Both the position numbers and the translations under genes were made by a program. The notes under the pieces were generated by a model that was given only the letters and a program-made list of their open reading frames with translations, made no database searches and was not told where the DNA came from. A stretch of 64,000 nt of DNA. Source: DASZHJ01 sp035507155 (GTDB taxonomy: Bacteria; Pseudomonadota; Alphaproteobacteria; ATCC43930; CGMCC-115725). This document shows, piece after piece, positions 16,704 to 24,753 of this stretch; the first letter of the stretch is position 1; each line of letters opens with the position of its first letter. The stretch lies in the NCBI GenBank assembly GCA_035507155.1, contig DATJOK010000105.1, forward strand, positions 6,363-70,362, read 5' to 3'.

Positions 16704-18644
16704 ATGGATTCCCGACCGAAACGCTCGATCCTGCGCAGCGGCCGCGCGCTCGGCGCCTTCGTCCATGACGTGACCATGGCAGCGATCGCGCTGCCGCTCG
16801 CCATGTACCTGCGCTACGGCGATGTCATTGCCCAGGTGCCGCGCGATCTCCTGATCGGCTACACCGCCGGATTCGCGGCCATCGCCGCGGGCGTCTTCCT
16901 CGCCACCGGCCTCTATCGCGGCATCTGGCGCTACGCCTCGCTGCCGGATCTGGTGGGGCTGGTCCGGGCGGCGACCATCATCATCGCGGTCGCCTTCCTC
17001 CTCTTCTTCCTGGTGACGCGGCTCGAGGCGATGCCGCGCTCCACCTTCGTCATCTGCTGGTTCGTGCTGGTGGGTCTCCTCGGCGGGCCGCGCTTCGCCT
17101 ACCGCGTGCTGAAGGACCGCGGCTTCCGCCATGTACTGGAGCGCCGCCGCACTGCCGCCGTCCCCGTGCTGCTGATCGGCGTCAGCGACGGCGCACACGG
17201 CTTCATCCGCGAGATGGCGCGTGATCCCGAGAGCCCTTACGAGGTCGTGGGCCTCATCACCGAGACCGCCGGCCGCCTCGGCCGCGAGGTGGCGGGCGTG
17301 CCGGTGCTCGGCATGGTCGACGAGCTGCCGGCGGTGGTGGAGCGGCTCGAGAGCCGCAACCAGCGCCCGCAGCGGCTCATCATCGCGTCGCGCGATCCCG
17401 ACGGCGCGCTGGTGCGCCGCCTCCTCGACATCGCCGATCGCCTCGCCGTGCCGCTGGCGCGGCTGCCGCGGCTCACCGAGTTCCGCGAGACCGCGAGCGA
17501 TACCCACGCGCGCATCGAGCCGGTGGCGATCGAGGATCTGCTGGGCCGCCCGCAGGCGGTGCTCGACCGCGCCAGCATGCAACGCCTCATCGCCGGCCGC
17601 CGCGTGCTGGTGACCGGTGCCGGCGGCACCATCGGCGCCGAGCTCACACGCCAGGTGGCGGCGCTCGGCCCCGCTCGCCTCATCCTCTTCGACAGCAGCG
17701 AGTATGCGCTCTACACCATCGACCGCGAGATCATGGAGACGCATCCGCCGCTCTCGCGGCTCGCCGTCATCGGCGACGTGCGTGAGCCGGCGCGGGTGGA
17801 CGAGGTGATCGCCGCCGAGCGCCCGGAGCTCGTCTTCCACGCCGCCGCGCTCAAGCATGTGCCGATCGTCGAGGCCAATCCGATCGAGGGCGTGCTCACC
17901 AACGCGCTCGGCACCCGCAACGTCGCCGAGGCCTGCAGCCGCCACGGCGTCGGCACCATGGTGCTGATCTCCACCGACAAGGCGGTCAATCCCACCAACA
18001 TCATGGGTGCCAGCAAGCGCGTCGCCGAGATGGCCTGCCAGGCCCTCGACCTCGCCGCCGCGCGCGACACTCAGGGCACGCGCTACGTCACGGTGCGCTT
18101 CGGCAACGTGCTGGGATCGACCGGCTCGGTGGTGCCGCTCTTCCAGCGCCAGCTCGCCGAGCGCGGCCCGCTCACCGTCACCGACCCGGCGATCACCCGC
18201 TTCTTCATGACCGTGCGCGAGGCGGTGGAGCTGGTGCTGCAGTCGGCGGCGCTCGCCGGCGAGGAGGCGGCCCGCGGCAAGATCTTCGTGCTCGACATGG
18301 GCGAGCCGGTGAAGATCGTCGATTTGGCCCGGCAGATGATCCGCCTCGCGGGCCTGAAGCCGGACGTCGACGTCAAGATCGAGTTCATCGGCCTCCGGCC
18401 CGGCGAGAAGCTGCACGAGGAGCTGTTCTATGCCGGCGAGACGCTGACACCCACCCGAATTCCCAGCATCCGCCTCGCCGAGCCGCGGGCGCTGGCGCAG
18501 GCGACGCTGATGCGCGGCCTCGACGAGCTTGCGGAGGCGGCGCGCGCGCGCAACGCGGCCCGCGTGCTGGCGATCCTGAAAGGGCTGGTACCGGAGCTCG
18601 CGGGCGGCGGCCGCCTCGCGCTCCTCACAGGCTCCAATAGCTGA
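16704..18644 (+). CDS. membrane UDP-HexNAc 4,6-dehydratase (WbpM/WreV/PglF-like)
   Basis: A 646-residue polysaccharide-biosynthesis dehydratase. Four transmembrane helices fill roughly residues 20-120, a first nucleotide-binding module follows, and the catalytic SDR domain starts near 297 with VTGAGGTIGAEL. STDKAVNPTNIMGASKR places Met434 where SDRs normally have the catalytic Tyr, with Lys438 retained. This S-M-K arrangement is known in WbpM-type enzymes. The product should be UDP-2-acetamido-2,6-dideoxy-4-keto-hexose, feeding the WbpV-like reductase at 8074. The end overlaps the convergent dehydrogenase by 20 bp. Confidence 0.92.
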   Translation: MDSRPKRSILRSGRALGAFVHDVTMAAIALPLAMYLRYGDVIAQVPRDLLIGYTAGFAAIAAGVFLATGLYRGIWRYASLPDLVGLVRAATIIIAVAFLLFFLVTRLEAMPRSTFVICWFVLVGLLGGPRFAYRVLKDRGFRHVLERRRTAAVPVLLIGVSDGAHGFIREMARDPESPYEVVGLITETAGRLGREVAGVPVLGMVDELPAVVERLESRNQRPQRLIIASRDPDGALVRRLLDIADRLAVPLARLPRLTEFRETASDTHARIEPVAIEDLLGRPQAVLDRASMQRLIAGRRVLVTGAGGTIGAELTRQVAALGPARLILFDSSEYALYTIDREIMETHPPLSRLAVIGDVREPARVDEVIAAERPELVFHAAALKHVPIVEANPIEGVLTNALGTRNVAEACSRHGVGTMVLISTDKAVNPTNIMGASKRVAEMACQALDLAAARDTQGTRYVTVRFGNVLGSTGSVVPLFQRQLAERGPLTVTDPAITRFFMTVREAVELVLQSAALAGEEAARGKIFVLDMGEPVKIVDLARQMIRLAGLKPDVDVKIEFIGLRPGEKLHEELFYAGETLTPTRIPSIRLAEPRALAQATLMRGLDELAEAARARNAARVLAILKGLVPELAGGGRLALLTGSNS

Positions 18645-19908
18645 GGCCCGCCGGCAACAGGGCCGGGTCGAGCGCCGACTTCACGTCGATCACCACGCCT
18701 TTCGGCAGCAGCGCATCGAAGTAGTGTCGAAGCGGACGATCGAGAAACGCCCGGTGCGGCACCGCGACCACCAGGCCATTGAGGTGCTGCAGCGCCTCCG
18801 CCGCAACGACGTCGATGCCGTATTCGTGCCGCGCTTCCTCGGCATCCACCAGGGGATCGTGGACCAGGGCCTCGATGCCGAACCCCTTGAGCTCGGCGAC
18901 GATGTCGGGCACCCGGCTGTTGCGAAGATCGGGCACGTTCTCCTTGAAGGCCAATCCCAGGATGCCGATGCGCGCGCGGCGGACAGGGTGGTCGCCGGCA
19001 ATCAGCAGCTTCACCAGCCGCTGGGCGATGAAGCCCCCCATGCTGTCGTTGATGCGCCGGCCTGCCAGGATCACCTGCGGCAGGTATCCCAGCGCCTCGG
19101 CCTTGGCGGTGAGGTAATATGGATCGACGCCGATGCAGTGACCGCCGACGAGGCCCGGCGTGAAGCGCAGGAAGTTCCACTTGGTCGCCGCCGCCGCCAG
19201 CACGTCGGCGGTGCGCAGCCCCATGCGGTCGAGGATGAGCGAAAGCTCGTTCATCAGCGCGATGTTGATATCGCGCTGGGTGTTCTCCAGCACCTTGGCG
19301 GCCTCCGCCACCTCGATGGAGGGCGCGCGATGGACGCCCGCCGGCACCACCGCGCCATAGGCGGATGCCACCCGCTCCAGGGTCTCGGCGTCCTCCCCCG
19401 CCACCACCTTGACGATGGTCTCGAGCCGATGCTCGCGATCGCCGGGATTGATGCGCTCGGGCGAGTAGCCCAGCTTGAAGTCGATGCCGGGCCGGAGGCC
19501 GGAGGCTTCCGCCAGTGCGGGGCCGCAGATTTCGCGTGTCAGGCCGGGATAGACCGTCGATTCGAAAACCACCACCGCGCCCGGCCGGAGCGCCGGGCCG
19601 ATGGTGCGGCAGGCGCCCAGCACCGCGGTGAGATCCGGCCGGCGCTGGGAATCGATCGGGGTCGGCACCGCGACGATGAAGAAGCTCGCCTCGGCGAGCC
19701 GCTGGGGATCGTCGGTGAAAATGAGCGAGCTCTCCGTCAGCTCCGTGGAGGCAGTCTCCTCGGTGCGGTCCTCGCCGCGCCGCAATTCCGCGATGCGCGA
19801 TCGGGAGATGTCGAAGCCGATCACCGGCTTGAAGTGACGCGCGAAAGCGAGGGCGACCGGCAGTCCCACATATCCCAAGCCCAGAATGGCATAGCCGCGC
19901 TCGCTCAT
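18625..19908 (-). CDS. tviB: UDP-N-acetylhexosamine 6-dehydrogenase (WbpO/TviB-like)
   Basis: A 427-residue NAD-dependent nucleotide-sugar dehydrogenase making a UDP-HexNAc uronic acid. Motifs are GLGYVGLPVA at 10-19, VAVPTPID, FESTVYPGLT, EAAKVLENTQRDINIALMNE, the catalytic cysteine region GLVGGHCIGVDPYYL, and GLAFKENVPDLRNSR. The GGHCIGVDPYYL form and overall sequence favour the HexNAc dehydrogenases over UDP-glucose dehydrogenase. It is the last gene of gmhB-rfbB-rfbA-tviB, with an ATGA overlap with rfbA. Gluco or galacto configuration is not decided. Confidence 0.92.
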   Translation of the reverse strand: MSERGYAILGLGYVGLPVALAFARHFKPVIGFDISRSRIAELRRGEDRTEETASTELTESSLIFTDDPQRLAEASFFIVAVPTPIDSQRRPDLTAVLGACRTIGPALRPGAVVVFESTVYPGLTREICGPALAEASGLRPGIDFKLGYSPERINPGDREHRLETIVKVVAGEDAETLERVASAYGAVVPAGVHRAPSIEVAEAAKVLENTQRDINIALMNELSLILDRMGLRTADVLAAAATKWNFLRFTPGLVGGHCIGVDPYYLTAKAEALGYLPQVILAGRRINDSMGGFIAQRLVKLLIAGDHPVRRARIGILGLAFKENVPDLRNSRVPDIVAELKGFGIEALVHDPLVDAEEARHEYGIDVVAAEALQHLNGLVVAVPHRAFLDRPLRHYFDALLPKGVVIDVKSALDPALLPAGLSYWSL

Positions 19909-20783
19909 GCGTAGGGACCCTCTCGTGCCAGGCGCTCGAGATAAGCGCCGTATTCGGATTTCCGGTAGTCGTTCGCAAGCCCGGTGAGCTGCTTCGCGTC
20001 GATGAAACCCTGGCGGAACGCCACCTCCTCGACGCAGCCGATCTTCTGCCCGGTGCGCTTTTCCAGCGTGCGCACGAACTCCGACGCCTCGATCAGCGAG
20101 TCATGGGTTCCCGTGTCGAACCAGGCATAGCCGCGGCCGAGACGCTCCACCGCCAGATCGCCCTTCTTGAGATAGACCTTGTTGACGTCGGTGATCTCCA
20201 GCTCGCCGCGTGCCGAGGGCTTGATCGAGCTCGCCACCTTGACGATCTCGCCGTCATAGAAATAGAGGCCGGTCACCGCCCAGTCCGAGCGTGGCGATTT
20301 CGGCTTCTCCTCGAGCGAGAGCACCTTGCTGGCGCCGTCGAACTCGACGATGCCGTAGCGCTCGGGATCGCTGACGCGGTAGGCGAAGATGGTGGCGCCG
20401 CTCTTGCGCAGACGCGCCCGCTCCAGCATGTGGGTCAGGCTGTCGCCGTAGAAGAGATTGTCGCCGAGGATCAGCGCCGCGCCGTCGCCGGCGAGGAAGT
20501 CGCGGCCGATGAGGAACGCCTGCGCCAGCCCCTCGGGCTTCGGCTGCACCGCGTAGGAGAGCTTGATCCCCCATTGGGTGCCATCGCCCAGCAGCGTCTC
20601 GAAGAGCGGCGCGTCGCCCGGCGTGGTGATGATCAGGATCTCCCGCATGCCGCCCAGCATCAGCGTCGAGAGCGGATAGTAGATCATCGGCTTGTCGTAG
20701 ATCGGCAGCAGTTGCTTGGAGAGTGCGCGGGTCAGCGGATAGAGCCGCGTGCCGGAGCCGCCGGCGAGAATGATGCCCTTCAT
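19905..20783 (-). CDS. rfbA: glucose-1-phosphate thymidylyltransferase
   Basis: 292 residues, the canonical RmlA length. It transfers dTMP to glucose-1-phosphate to give dTDP-glucose. GGSGTRLYPLTRALSKQLLPIYDKPMI is the nucleotidyltransferase signature, with ILGDNLFYGDSL (metal/dTTP binding), VEFDGASKVLSLEEKPKSPRSDWAVTGLYFYD and RGYAWFDTGTHDSLIEAS in standard order. The start overlaps the rfbB stop by 4 nt. RfbC and RfbD are absent here, so the final dTDP-sugar is unknown. Confidence 0.97.
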   Translation of the reverse strand: MKGIILAGGSGTRLYPLTRALSKQLLPIYDKPMIYYPLSTLMLGGMREILIITTPGDAPLFETLLGDGTQWGIKLSYAVQPKPEGLAQAFLIGRDFLAGDGAALILGDNLFYGDSLTHMLERARLRKSGATIFAYRVSDPERYGIVEFDGASKVLSLEEKPKSPRSDWAVTGLYFYDGEIVKVASSIKPSARGELEITDVNKVYLKKGDLAVERLGRGYAWFDTGTHDSLIEASEFVRTLEKRTGQKIGCVEEVAFRQGFIDAKQLTGLANDYRKSEYGAYLERLAREGPYA

Positions 20784-21850
20784 GAGCGTGCCTTCCCCAC
20801 CTTCGCCTGCCCCAGCCGCTCGCCGCGGTAGAGGCCGCTGCGGATCGGCTCCCACCATGCGCGGTTGTCGAGGAACCAGCGCACGGTCTTGCGCAACCCC
20901 GTCTCCAGCGTCTCGCTGGGCCTCCAGCCGAACTCGCCTCGGAGCTTGCTGTCGTCGATCGCGTAGCGCATGTCGTGGCCGGGCCGGTCGGTGACGTAGG
21001 TGATGAGCTGCTTGTGCGGCCGGTGCGGCGATTGCGGCAGCGCCTCGTCGAGGAGCGAGCAGAGGAGAGCGACGATCTCGTTGTTGCTGCGCTCCTCGCC
21101 GCCGCCGATGTTGTAGGTCTCGCCGAGGCGGCCGCGCTGCATCACCATCACCAGCGCCGCCGCGTGATCGCCCACATAAAGCCAGTCGCGCACATTGGCG
21201 CCGGTGCCGTAGACCGGCAGCTTCTTGCCGTCGAGGGCGTTCAGGATCATCAGCGGGATCAGCTTCTCGGGAAACTGCCACGGACCGTAGTTGTTGGAGC
21301 AGTTGGTGGTGACAACGGGAAAGCGGAAGGTCTGATGCCAGGCGCGCACCAGATGGTCGGCGCCGGCCTTGCTGGCGGAGTACGGGCTGTTCGGCCGATA
21401 GGGCGTCTCCTCGGTGAAGCGCCCCTCGGCACCCAGCGAGCCGAAGACCTCGTCGGTCGAGATGTGATGGAAGCGGAAGCGCGCCTTCGCCTCGCCCTCG
21501 AGCGCGTCCCAATAGGCGCGCGCCACCTCCAGCAGGGTGAAGGTGCCGACCATGTTGGTATGGATGAAATCGTCCGGCCGGTCGATCGATCGGTCGACAT
21601 GGGTCTCGGCGGCGAGATGCATCACCGCTTCCGGCCGATGCTGCCGGAAGATGCGCTCGACCGCCGCGCGGTCGGCGACGTCGGCGACCTCAAGCCAGTA
21701 GCGGTCGGGCGGCGCCAACTCGCCCAACGGCGGGTTGGACCCGGCATAGGTGAGCTTGTCGAGATTGACGACCGCATGCCCCTCGCGCAGGAGATGGCGC
21801 ACCACCGAGGTGCCGATGAAGCCGGCACCGCCCGTGACCAGTACCTTCAC
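20780..21850 (-). CDS. rfbB: dTDP-glucose 4,6-dehydratase
   Basis: A 356-residue SDR enzyme converting dTDP-glucose to dTDP-4-keto-6-deoxyglucose. It shows TGGAGFIG at 6-13, HLAAETHVDRSID, the STDEVFG motif and the catalytic YSASKAGADH, plus the NNYGPWQFPEKLIP substrate loop. The start is GTG 21850 behind GGAGGGGG. It is followed directly by rfbA. With no rfbC/D nearby, the 4-keto intermediate may go to a rhamnose, fucosamine or aminodeoxy branch encoded elsewhere. Confidence 0.97.
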   Translation of the reverse strand: MKVLVTGGAGFIGTSVVRHLLREGHAVVNLDKLTYAGSNPPLGELAPPDRYWLEVADVADRAAVERIFRQHRPEAVMHLAAETHVDRSIDRPDDFIHTNMVGTFTLLEVARAYWDALEGEAKARFRFHHISTDEVFGSLGAEGRFTEETPYRPNSPYSASKAGADHLVRAWHQTFRFPVVTTNCSNNYGPWQFPEKLIPLMILNALDGKKLPVYGTGANVRDWLYVGDHAAALVMVMQRGRLGETYNIGGGEERSNNEIVALLCSLLDEALPQSPHRPHKQLITYVTDRPGHDMRYAIDDSKLRGEFGWRPSETLETGLRKTVRWFLDNRAWWEPIRSGLYRGERLGQAKVGKARS

Positions 21851-21872
21851 GACGCCCCCTCCGAGATCTGCC

Positions 21873-22454
21873 TTACCACTGGCCGCCGCCCTCCTCCTGC
21901 TGCGCCAGGAGCTCGGTCACCGCGGCGAGCCGCGGGACCAGCCAGAAGTCGTCGCATCGGCGCACTGCGGGCGCAAGGGGATCGTACTGGACGATGGTGC
22001 CGACGCCGGCGGCGCGGCCCGCCTCGACGTCGCTTGCCTTGTCGCCGACGGTCCAGGATTTGCGGAGATCGAGGTCGAGGTCCCAGGCGGCCTGCTGCAG
22101 CATGCCCGGCTCCGGCTTCCGCCAGGGGTTGGCGCGGCGGTAAGGACCGATGCCTTCCGTCGGATGATCCGGGCAGTGATAGACCGCCGCGACCGGCACC
22201 TTGCGGCGGGCAAATTCCCAGCGCATCCAGGTCATGAAGTGGGCGAAATCCGATTCGCTGTAGAGGCCGCGGCCGATGCCCGACTGGTTGCTGGCAATGA
22301 CGGTGACGAAGCCCCGCGCCTGGAAGGCGGCCACCATCTCGAAGATCCCGTCGACGAACCGGCATTCCTCGATTCGGTGCAGATAGCCGGTGTCCTCGTT
22401 GATAACGCCGTCGCGGTCGAGGATGAGGCCGCGGCGGCGGACCGGCTTCGACAT
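21873..22454 (-). CDS. gmhB: HAD-family heptose-1,7-bisphosphate phosphatase (GmhB-like)
   Basis: 193 residues from ATG 22454. It removes the C7 phosphate of D-glycero-D-manno-heptose-1,7-bisphosphate in ADP- or GDP-heptose synthesis. LILDRDGVINEDTGY gives the DxD nucleophile pair (about Asp13/Asp15), followed by VIASNQSGIGRGLYSE and RKPEPGM with VGDKASDVEAGRAAGV. The zinc loop is unusual: C-x2-H is present (YHCPDH), but the second pair, C-x-C before RKP in E. coli GmhB, is replaced by a cysteine-free PYRRANPW stretch. A different sugar or histidinol-type phosphatase is possible. First gene of the rfbBA-tviB operon. Confidence 0.82.
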   Translation of the reverse strand: MSKPVRRRGLILDRDGVINEDTGYLHRIEECRFVDGIFEMVAAFQARGFVTVIASNQSGIGRGLYSESDFAHFMTWMRWEFARRKVPVAAVYHCPDHPTEGIGPYRRANPWRKPEPGMLQQAAWDLDLDLRKSWTVGDKASDVEAGRAAGVGTIVQYDPLAPAVRRCDDFWLVPRLAAVTELLAQQEEGGGQW

Positions 22455-22586
22455 CAAGAACCGCCCCTTCGGAGCGCGCTCCCTACCCTACCGCGCCGGC
22501 CCTGGCAAGCGCGAGACTCGGGCGGATGGTTAATCCCCGCGAAATAGCGGTTGAAAGCTTGCCAAGCGCCGCCGAAGATCGCGCCC
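22455..22586. promoter_or_regulatory. gmhB/gmhA divergent spacer with inverted repeats
   Basis: This spacer holds a 12-bp perfect palindrome GGAGCGCGCTCC (22471-22482), 17 bp from the gmhB start. It also has a split 8-bp inverted repeat TGGCAAGC (22503-22510) / GCTTGCCA (22557-22564) and a small CCGC/GCGG hairpin between those arms. On the minus strand TTGCCA and TAGGGA are 17 nt apart, a weak promoter candidate for gmhB. Coordinated control of the two heptose genes is possible but unproven. Confidence 0.3.
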
Positions 22587-23165
22587 ATGGATGTGGCGGC
22601 CTTCTTCCGCAGCGAGCTCGACGAGCACAGCCAGGTGCTGCGCGCGACGCTGACGCAATGCGAGGCGCCGTTCCTTGGCCTGGTCGCGGCCGCCGTCGCG
22701 GCGATCAAGGGCGGCGGCAAGCTCCTGTTCTTCGGCAATGGCGGCAGCGCCGCCGACGCGCAGCATCTCGCGACCGAGCTCGCGGTGCGCTACGTCCGGG
22801 ACCGCAGCCCGATCGCCGCCATCGCGCTCACCACCGACAGCTCGGCGCTCACCGCCATCGGCAACGACATGGGGTTCGACGAGCTCTTCGCCCGCCAGAT
22901 CCGGGCGCTCGGCCGCAAGGGCGATCTCGCCATCGGCATCAGCACCTCCGGCCGCAGCCGCAATGTGATCCGCGGCCTCGAAGTCGCGCGCGAGCTCGGC
23001 CTCGGCGCCGCGGCCCTCGGCGGCGGCGATGGCGGCGCACTCAAGGGCCTCGCCGATCCGCTGCTGCTGGTACCCTCCAAGACCACCGCCCGCATCCAGG
23101 AGATGCACATCACGCTCGGCCAGATGCTGTGCGGCGCCCTGGAGCGGGAGCTGGGCCTGGTCTGA
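22587..23165 (+). CDS. gmhA: phosphoheptose isomerase
   Basis: 192 residues from ATG 22587, the same length as E. coli GmhA. The SIS-domain isomerase converts sedoheptulose-7-phosphate to D-glycero-D-manno-heptose-7-phosphate. Visible motifs are FFGNGGSAADAQHLATELAVRY (phosphate and metal site), LTTDSSALTAIGND, GISTSGRSRNVIRGLEVA and EMHITLGQMLC near the C-terminus with the metal-binding H. A TTG at 22551 would add 12 residues and is not preferred. It is divergent from gmhB and ends 4 bp from the convergent ligase. Confidence 0.95.
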   Translation: MDVAAFFRSELDEHSQVLRATLTQCEAPFLGLVAAAVAAIKGGGKLLFFGNGGSAADAQHLATELAVRYVRDRSPIAAIALTTDSSALTAIGNDMGFDELFARQIRALGRKGDLAIGISTSGRSRNVIRGLEVARELGLGAAALGGGDGGALKGLADPLLLVPSKTTARIQEMHITLGQMLCGALERELGLV

Positions 23166-23169
23166 ACCC

Positions 23170-24738
23170 TCAGGCCACCAGCTTCGCCAAGGTCTCGACG
23201 GTGTCCGCCTCCCGCGCCGGCTTGTCCCAGCGGATGCGGGCGATGCGCGGGAAGCGCATGGCGATCCCCGACTTGTGCCGCGTCGAGCGGTGTATGCTGT
23301 CGAAGGCGACCTCCAGCACCAGCGCCGGCTCCACTTCGCGCACGGGACCGTAGCGCTCCACGGTATGGGAGCGGACCCAGCGATCGAGCTGCAGCAGCTC
23401 CTCGTCGGTGAAGCCGAAATAGGCCTTCCCCACTGGCACCAGCGCCTCCTCCCGCCAGGCGCCGAAGGTGAAGTCGGAATAATAGGAGGAGCGCTTGCCG
23501 TGACCGCGCTGGGCATACATCAGCACGCAATCGGCGGTGAGGGCGCCGCGCTTCCACTTGAACCAGGGCCCCTTCGGCCGGCCGGCGATATAGGCGGACT
23601 GCGCCTGCTTCAGCATCAGCCCCTCGATGCCGCGCTCGCGGGCGCCGGCACGCAGTTCTCTAAGCTCGTCCCAGCTCTCGAAGGGAATGATCGGCGAGAG
23701 ATCGAGCCGATGGCGCGGCGCCTGCCGATACCAGGCCTCCAAGCGACCGCGCCGTTCCGCCATCGGCAGCGGGCGGAGATCCTCGCTGCCGAGCCGCAAC
23801 ACGTCATAGAGGCGCACCCAGGCGGGATACTCCTCCATCAGCTTCGCCGTCGCCTGCTTGCGGTTGAGGCGCTGCTGTAGATCGTTGAAGGGCGCGACCT
23901 CGCCGTCGCGCAGCACCAGCAGCTCGCCGTCGAGGGTCACCTCCTCGGGGATCGCCGCGACGATCTCCGGAAAGGCGGCGCCGATCTCGTCGGCAGCGCG
24001 CGAGTAGAGCCGCCGCTCGCCGCCTCGGTTAGCGAGCTGGACGCGGATGCCATCCCACTTCCACTCCGCCAGATATTCCCTGGGATCGAGGCTCTCGAGC
24101 TCGGACTCCTCCAGCGGGGTCGACAGCATCAGCGGGACGAAGGTCGGCAGGGCGCCGAGCTCCGGCGCGGCCGTGCGGCCGTCGAGCCAGGCGAAGAGCG
24201 GCAGGTAGGGCGGCGCGAGCCCGTGCCAGACCTCCTCGATTCGCTCCAGCGGCTCGGCGCTCCACTCGGCGAGGGCAGTCTTCGCGAGCCGCGCCGAGAC
24301 GCCGACCCGCAGGCCCCCGGTCACCAGCTTCAGGAGCGCCCAGCGGCCGGTCGGATCGAGCTGGTCGAGCCAGCCTTCCAGCAGCGCCCCCGCCTTGGCG
24401 CGGGTCGTGCTCTGCAGCGCCTCGACGATCTCCGAAAGGCGCGGCATGGCGTTGGGCGACGGCGCGCTCACCGGCCAGATCAGCGACACCGTCTCGGCGA
24501 GATCGCCGACGAAGTCGTAGGACCACTCGAAGAGCTCGGGATCGACCCGCTCGGCGACGAGCGCGCGGATCTGGCCGGCCTTCACCGCCTCGAAGCTCAG
24601 GCTGTCGGTGAGCGCCGCCAGCGCCCAGCCGCGATCGGGATCCGGCACCTCGGCGAAGTAATCGGCGAGCAGGCGCAGCTTCGCCTGGCGCGCCGGCGAG
24701 AAGAGGAGAGCGTCGAGGAGCTCGGCAAAGCGCTTCAT
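23170..24738 (-). CDS. ATP-dependent DNA ligase (ligase-associated repair cluster)
   Basis: 522 residues. An N-terminal helical domain (1-200) precedes the adenylation domain with catalytic Lys227 in EWKWDGIR. Further nucleotidyltransferase motifs are ELLVLRDGEV (III), EGLMLKQ (IV) and KWKRGALTADCVLMYAQRG (V), and the OB domain follows. This layout matches the Lig member of the bacterial Lhr-Core/MPE/Exo/Lig repair cluster, not LigA (NAD) or LigD (no polymerase or nuclease domain). The gene starts 15 bp after the exonuclease stop, so both are cotranscribed. It should seal nicks after processing by the partner enzymes. Confidence 0.94.
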   Translation of the reverse strand: MKRFAELLDALLFSPARQAKLRLLADYFAEVPDPDRGWALAALTDSLSFEAVKAGQIRALVAERVDPELFEWSYDFVGDLAETVSLIWPVSAPSPNAMPRLSEIVEALQSTTRAKAGALLEGWLDQLDPTGRWALLKLVTGGLRVGVSARLAKTALAEWSAEPLERIEEVWHGLAPPYLPLFAWLDGRTAAPELGALPTFVPLMLSTPLEESELESLDPREYLAEWKWDGIRVQLANRGGERRLYSRAADEIGAAFPEIVAAIPEEVTLDGELLVLRDGEVAPFNDLQQRLNRKQATAKLMEEYPAWVRLYDVLRLGSEDLRPLPMAERRGRLEAWYRQAPRHRLDLSPIIPFESWDELRELRAGARERGIEGLMLKQAQSAYIAGRPKGPWFKWKRGALTADCVLMYAQRGHGKRSSYYSDFTFGAWREEALVPVGKAYFGFTDEELLQLDRWVRSHTVERYGPVREVEPALVLEVAFDSIHRSTRHKSGIAMRFPRIARIRWDKPAREADTVETLAKLVA

Positions 24739-24753
24739 CCGGATGCCGGGAGC

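Noticed and set aside
16302..18416. 704-codon minus-strand frame across the dehydratase and a methyltransferase
   Set aside because: It covers two well-supported genes and their promoter region, and has shadow-like composition.
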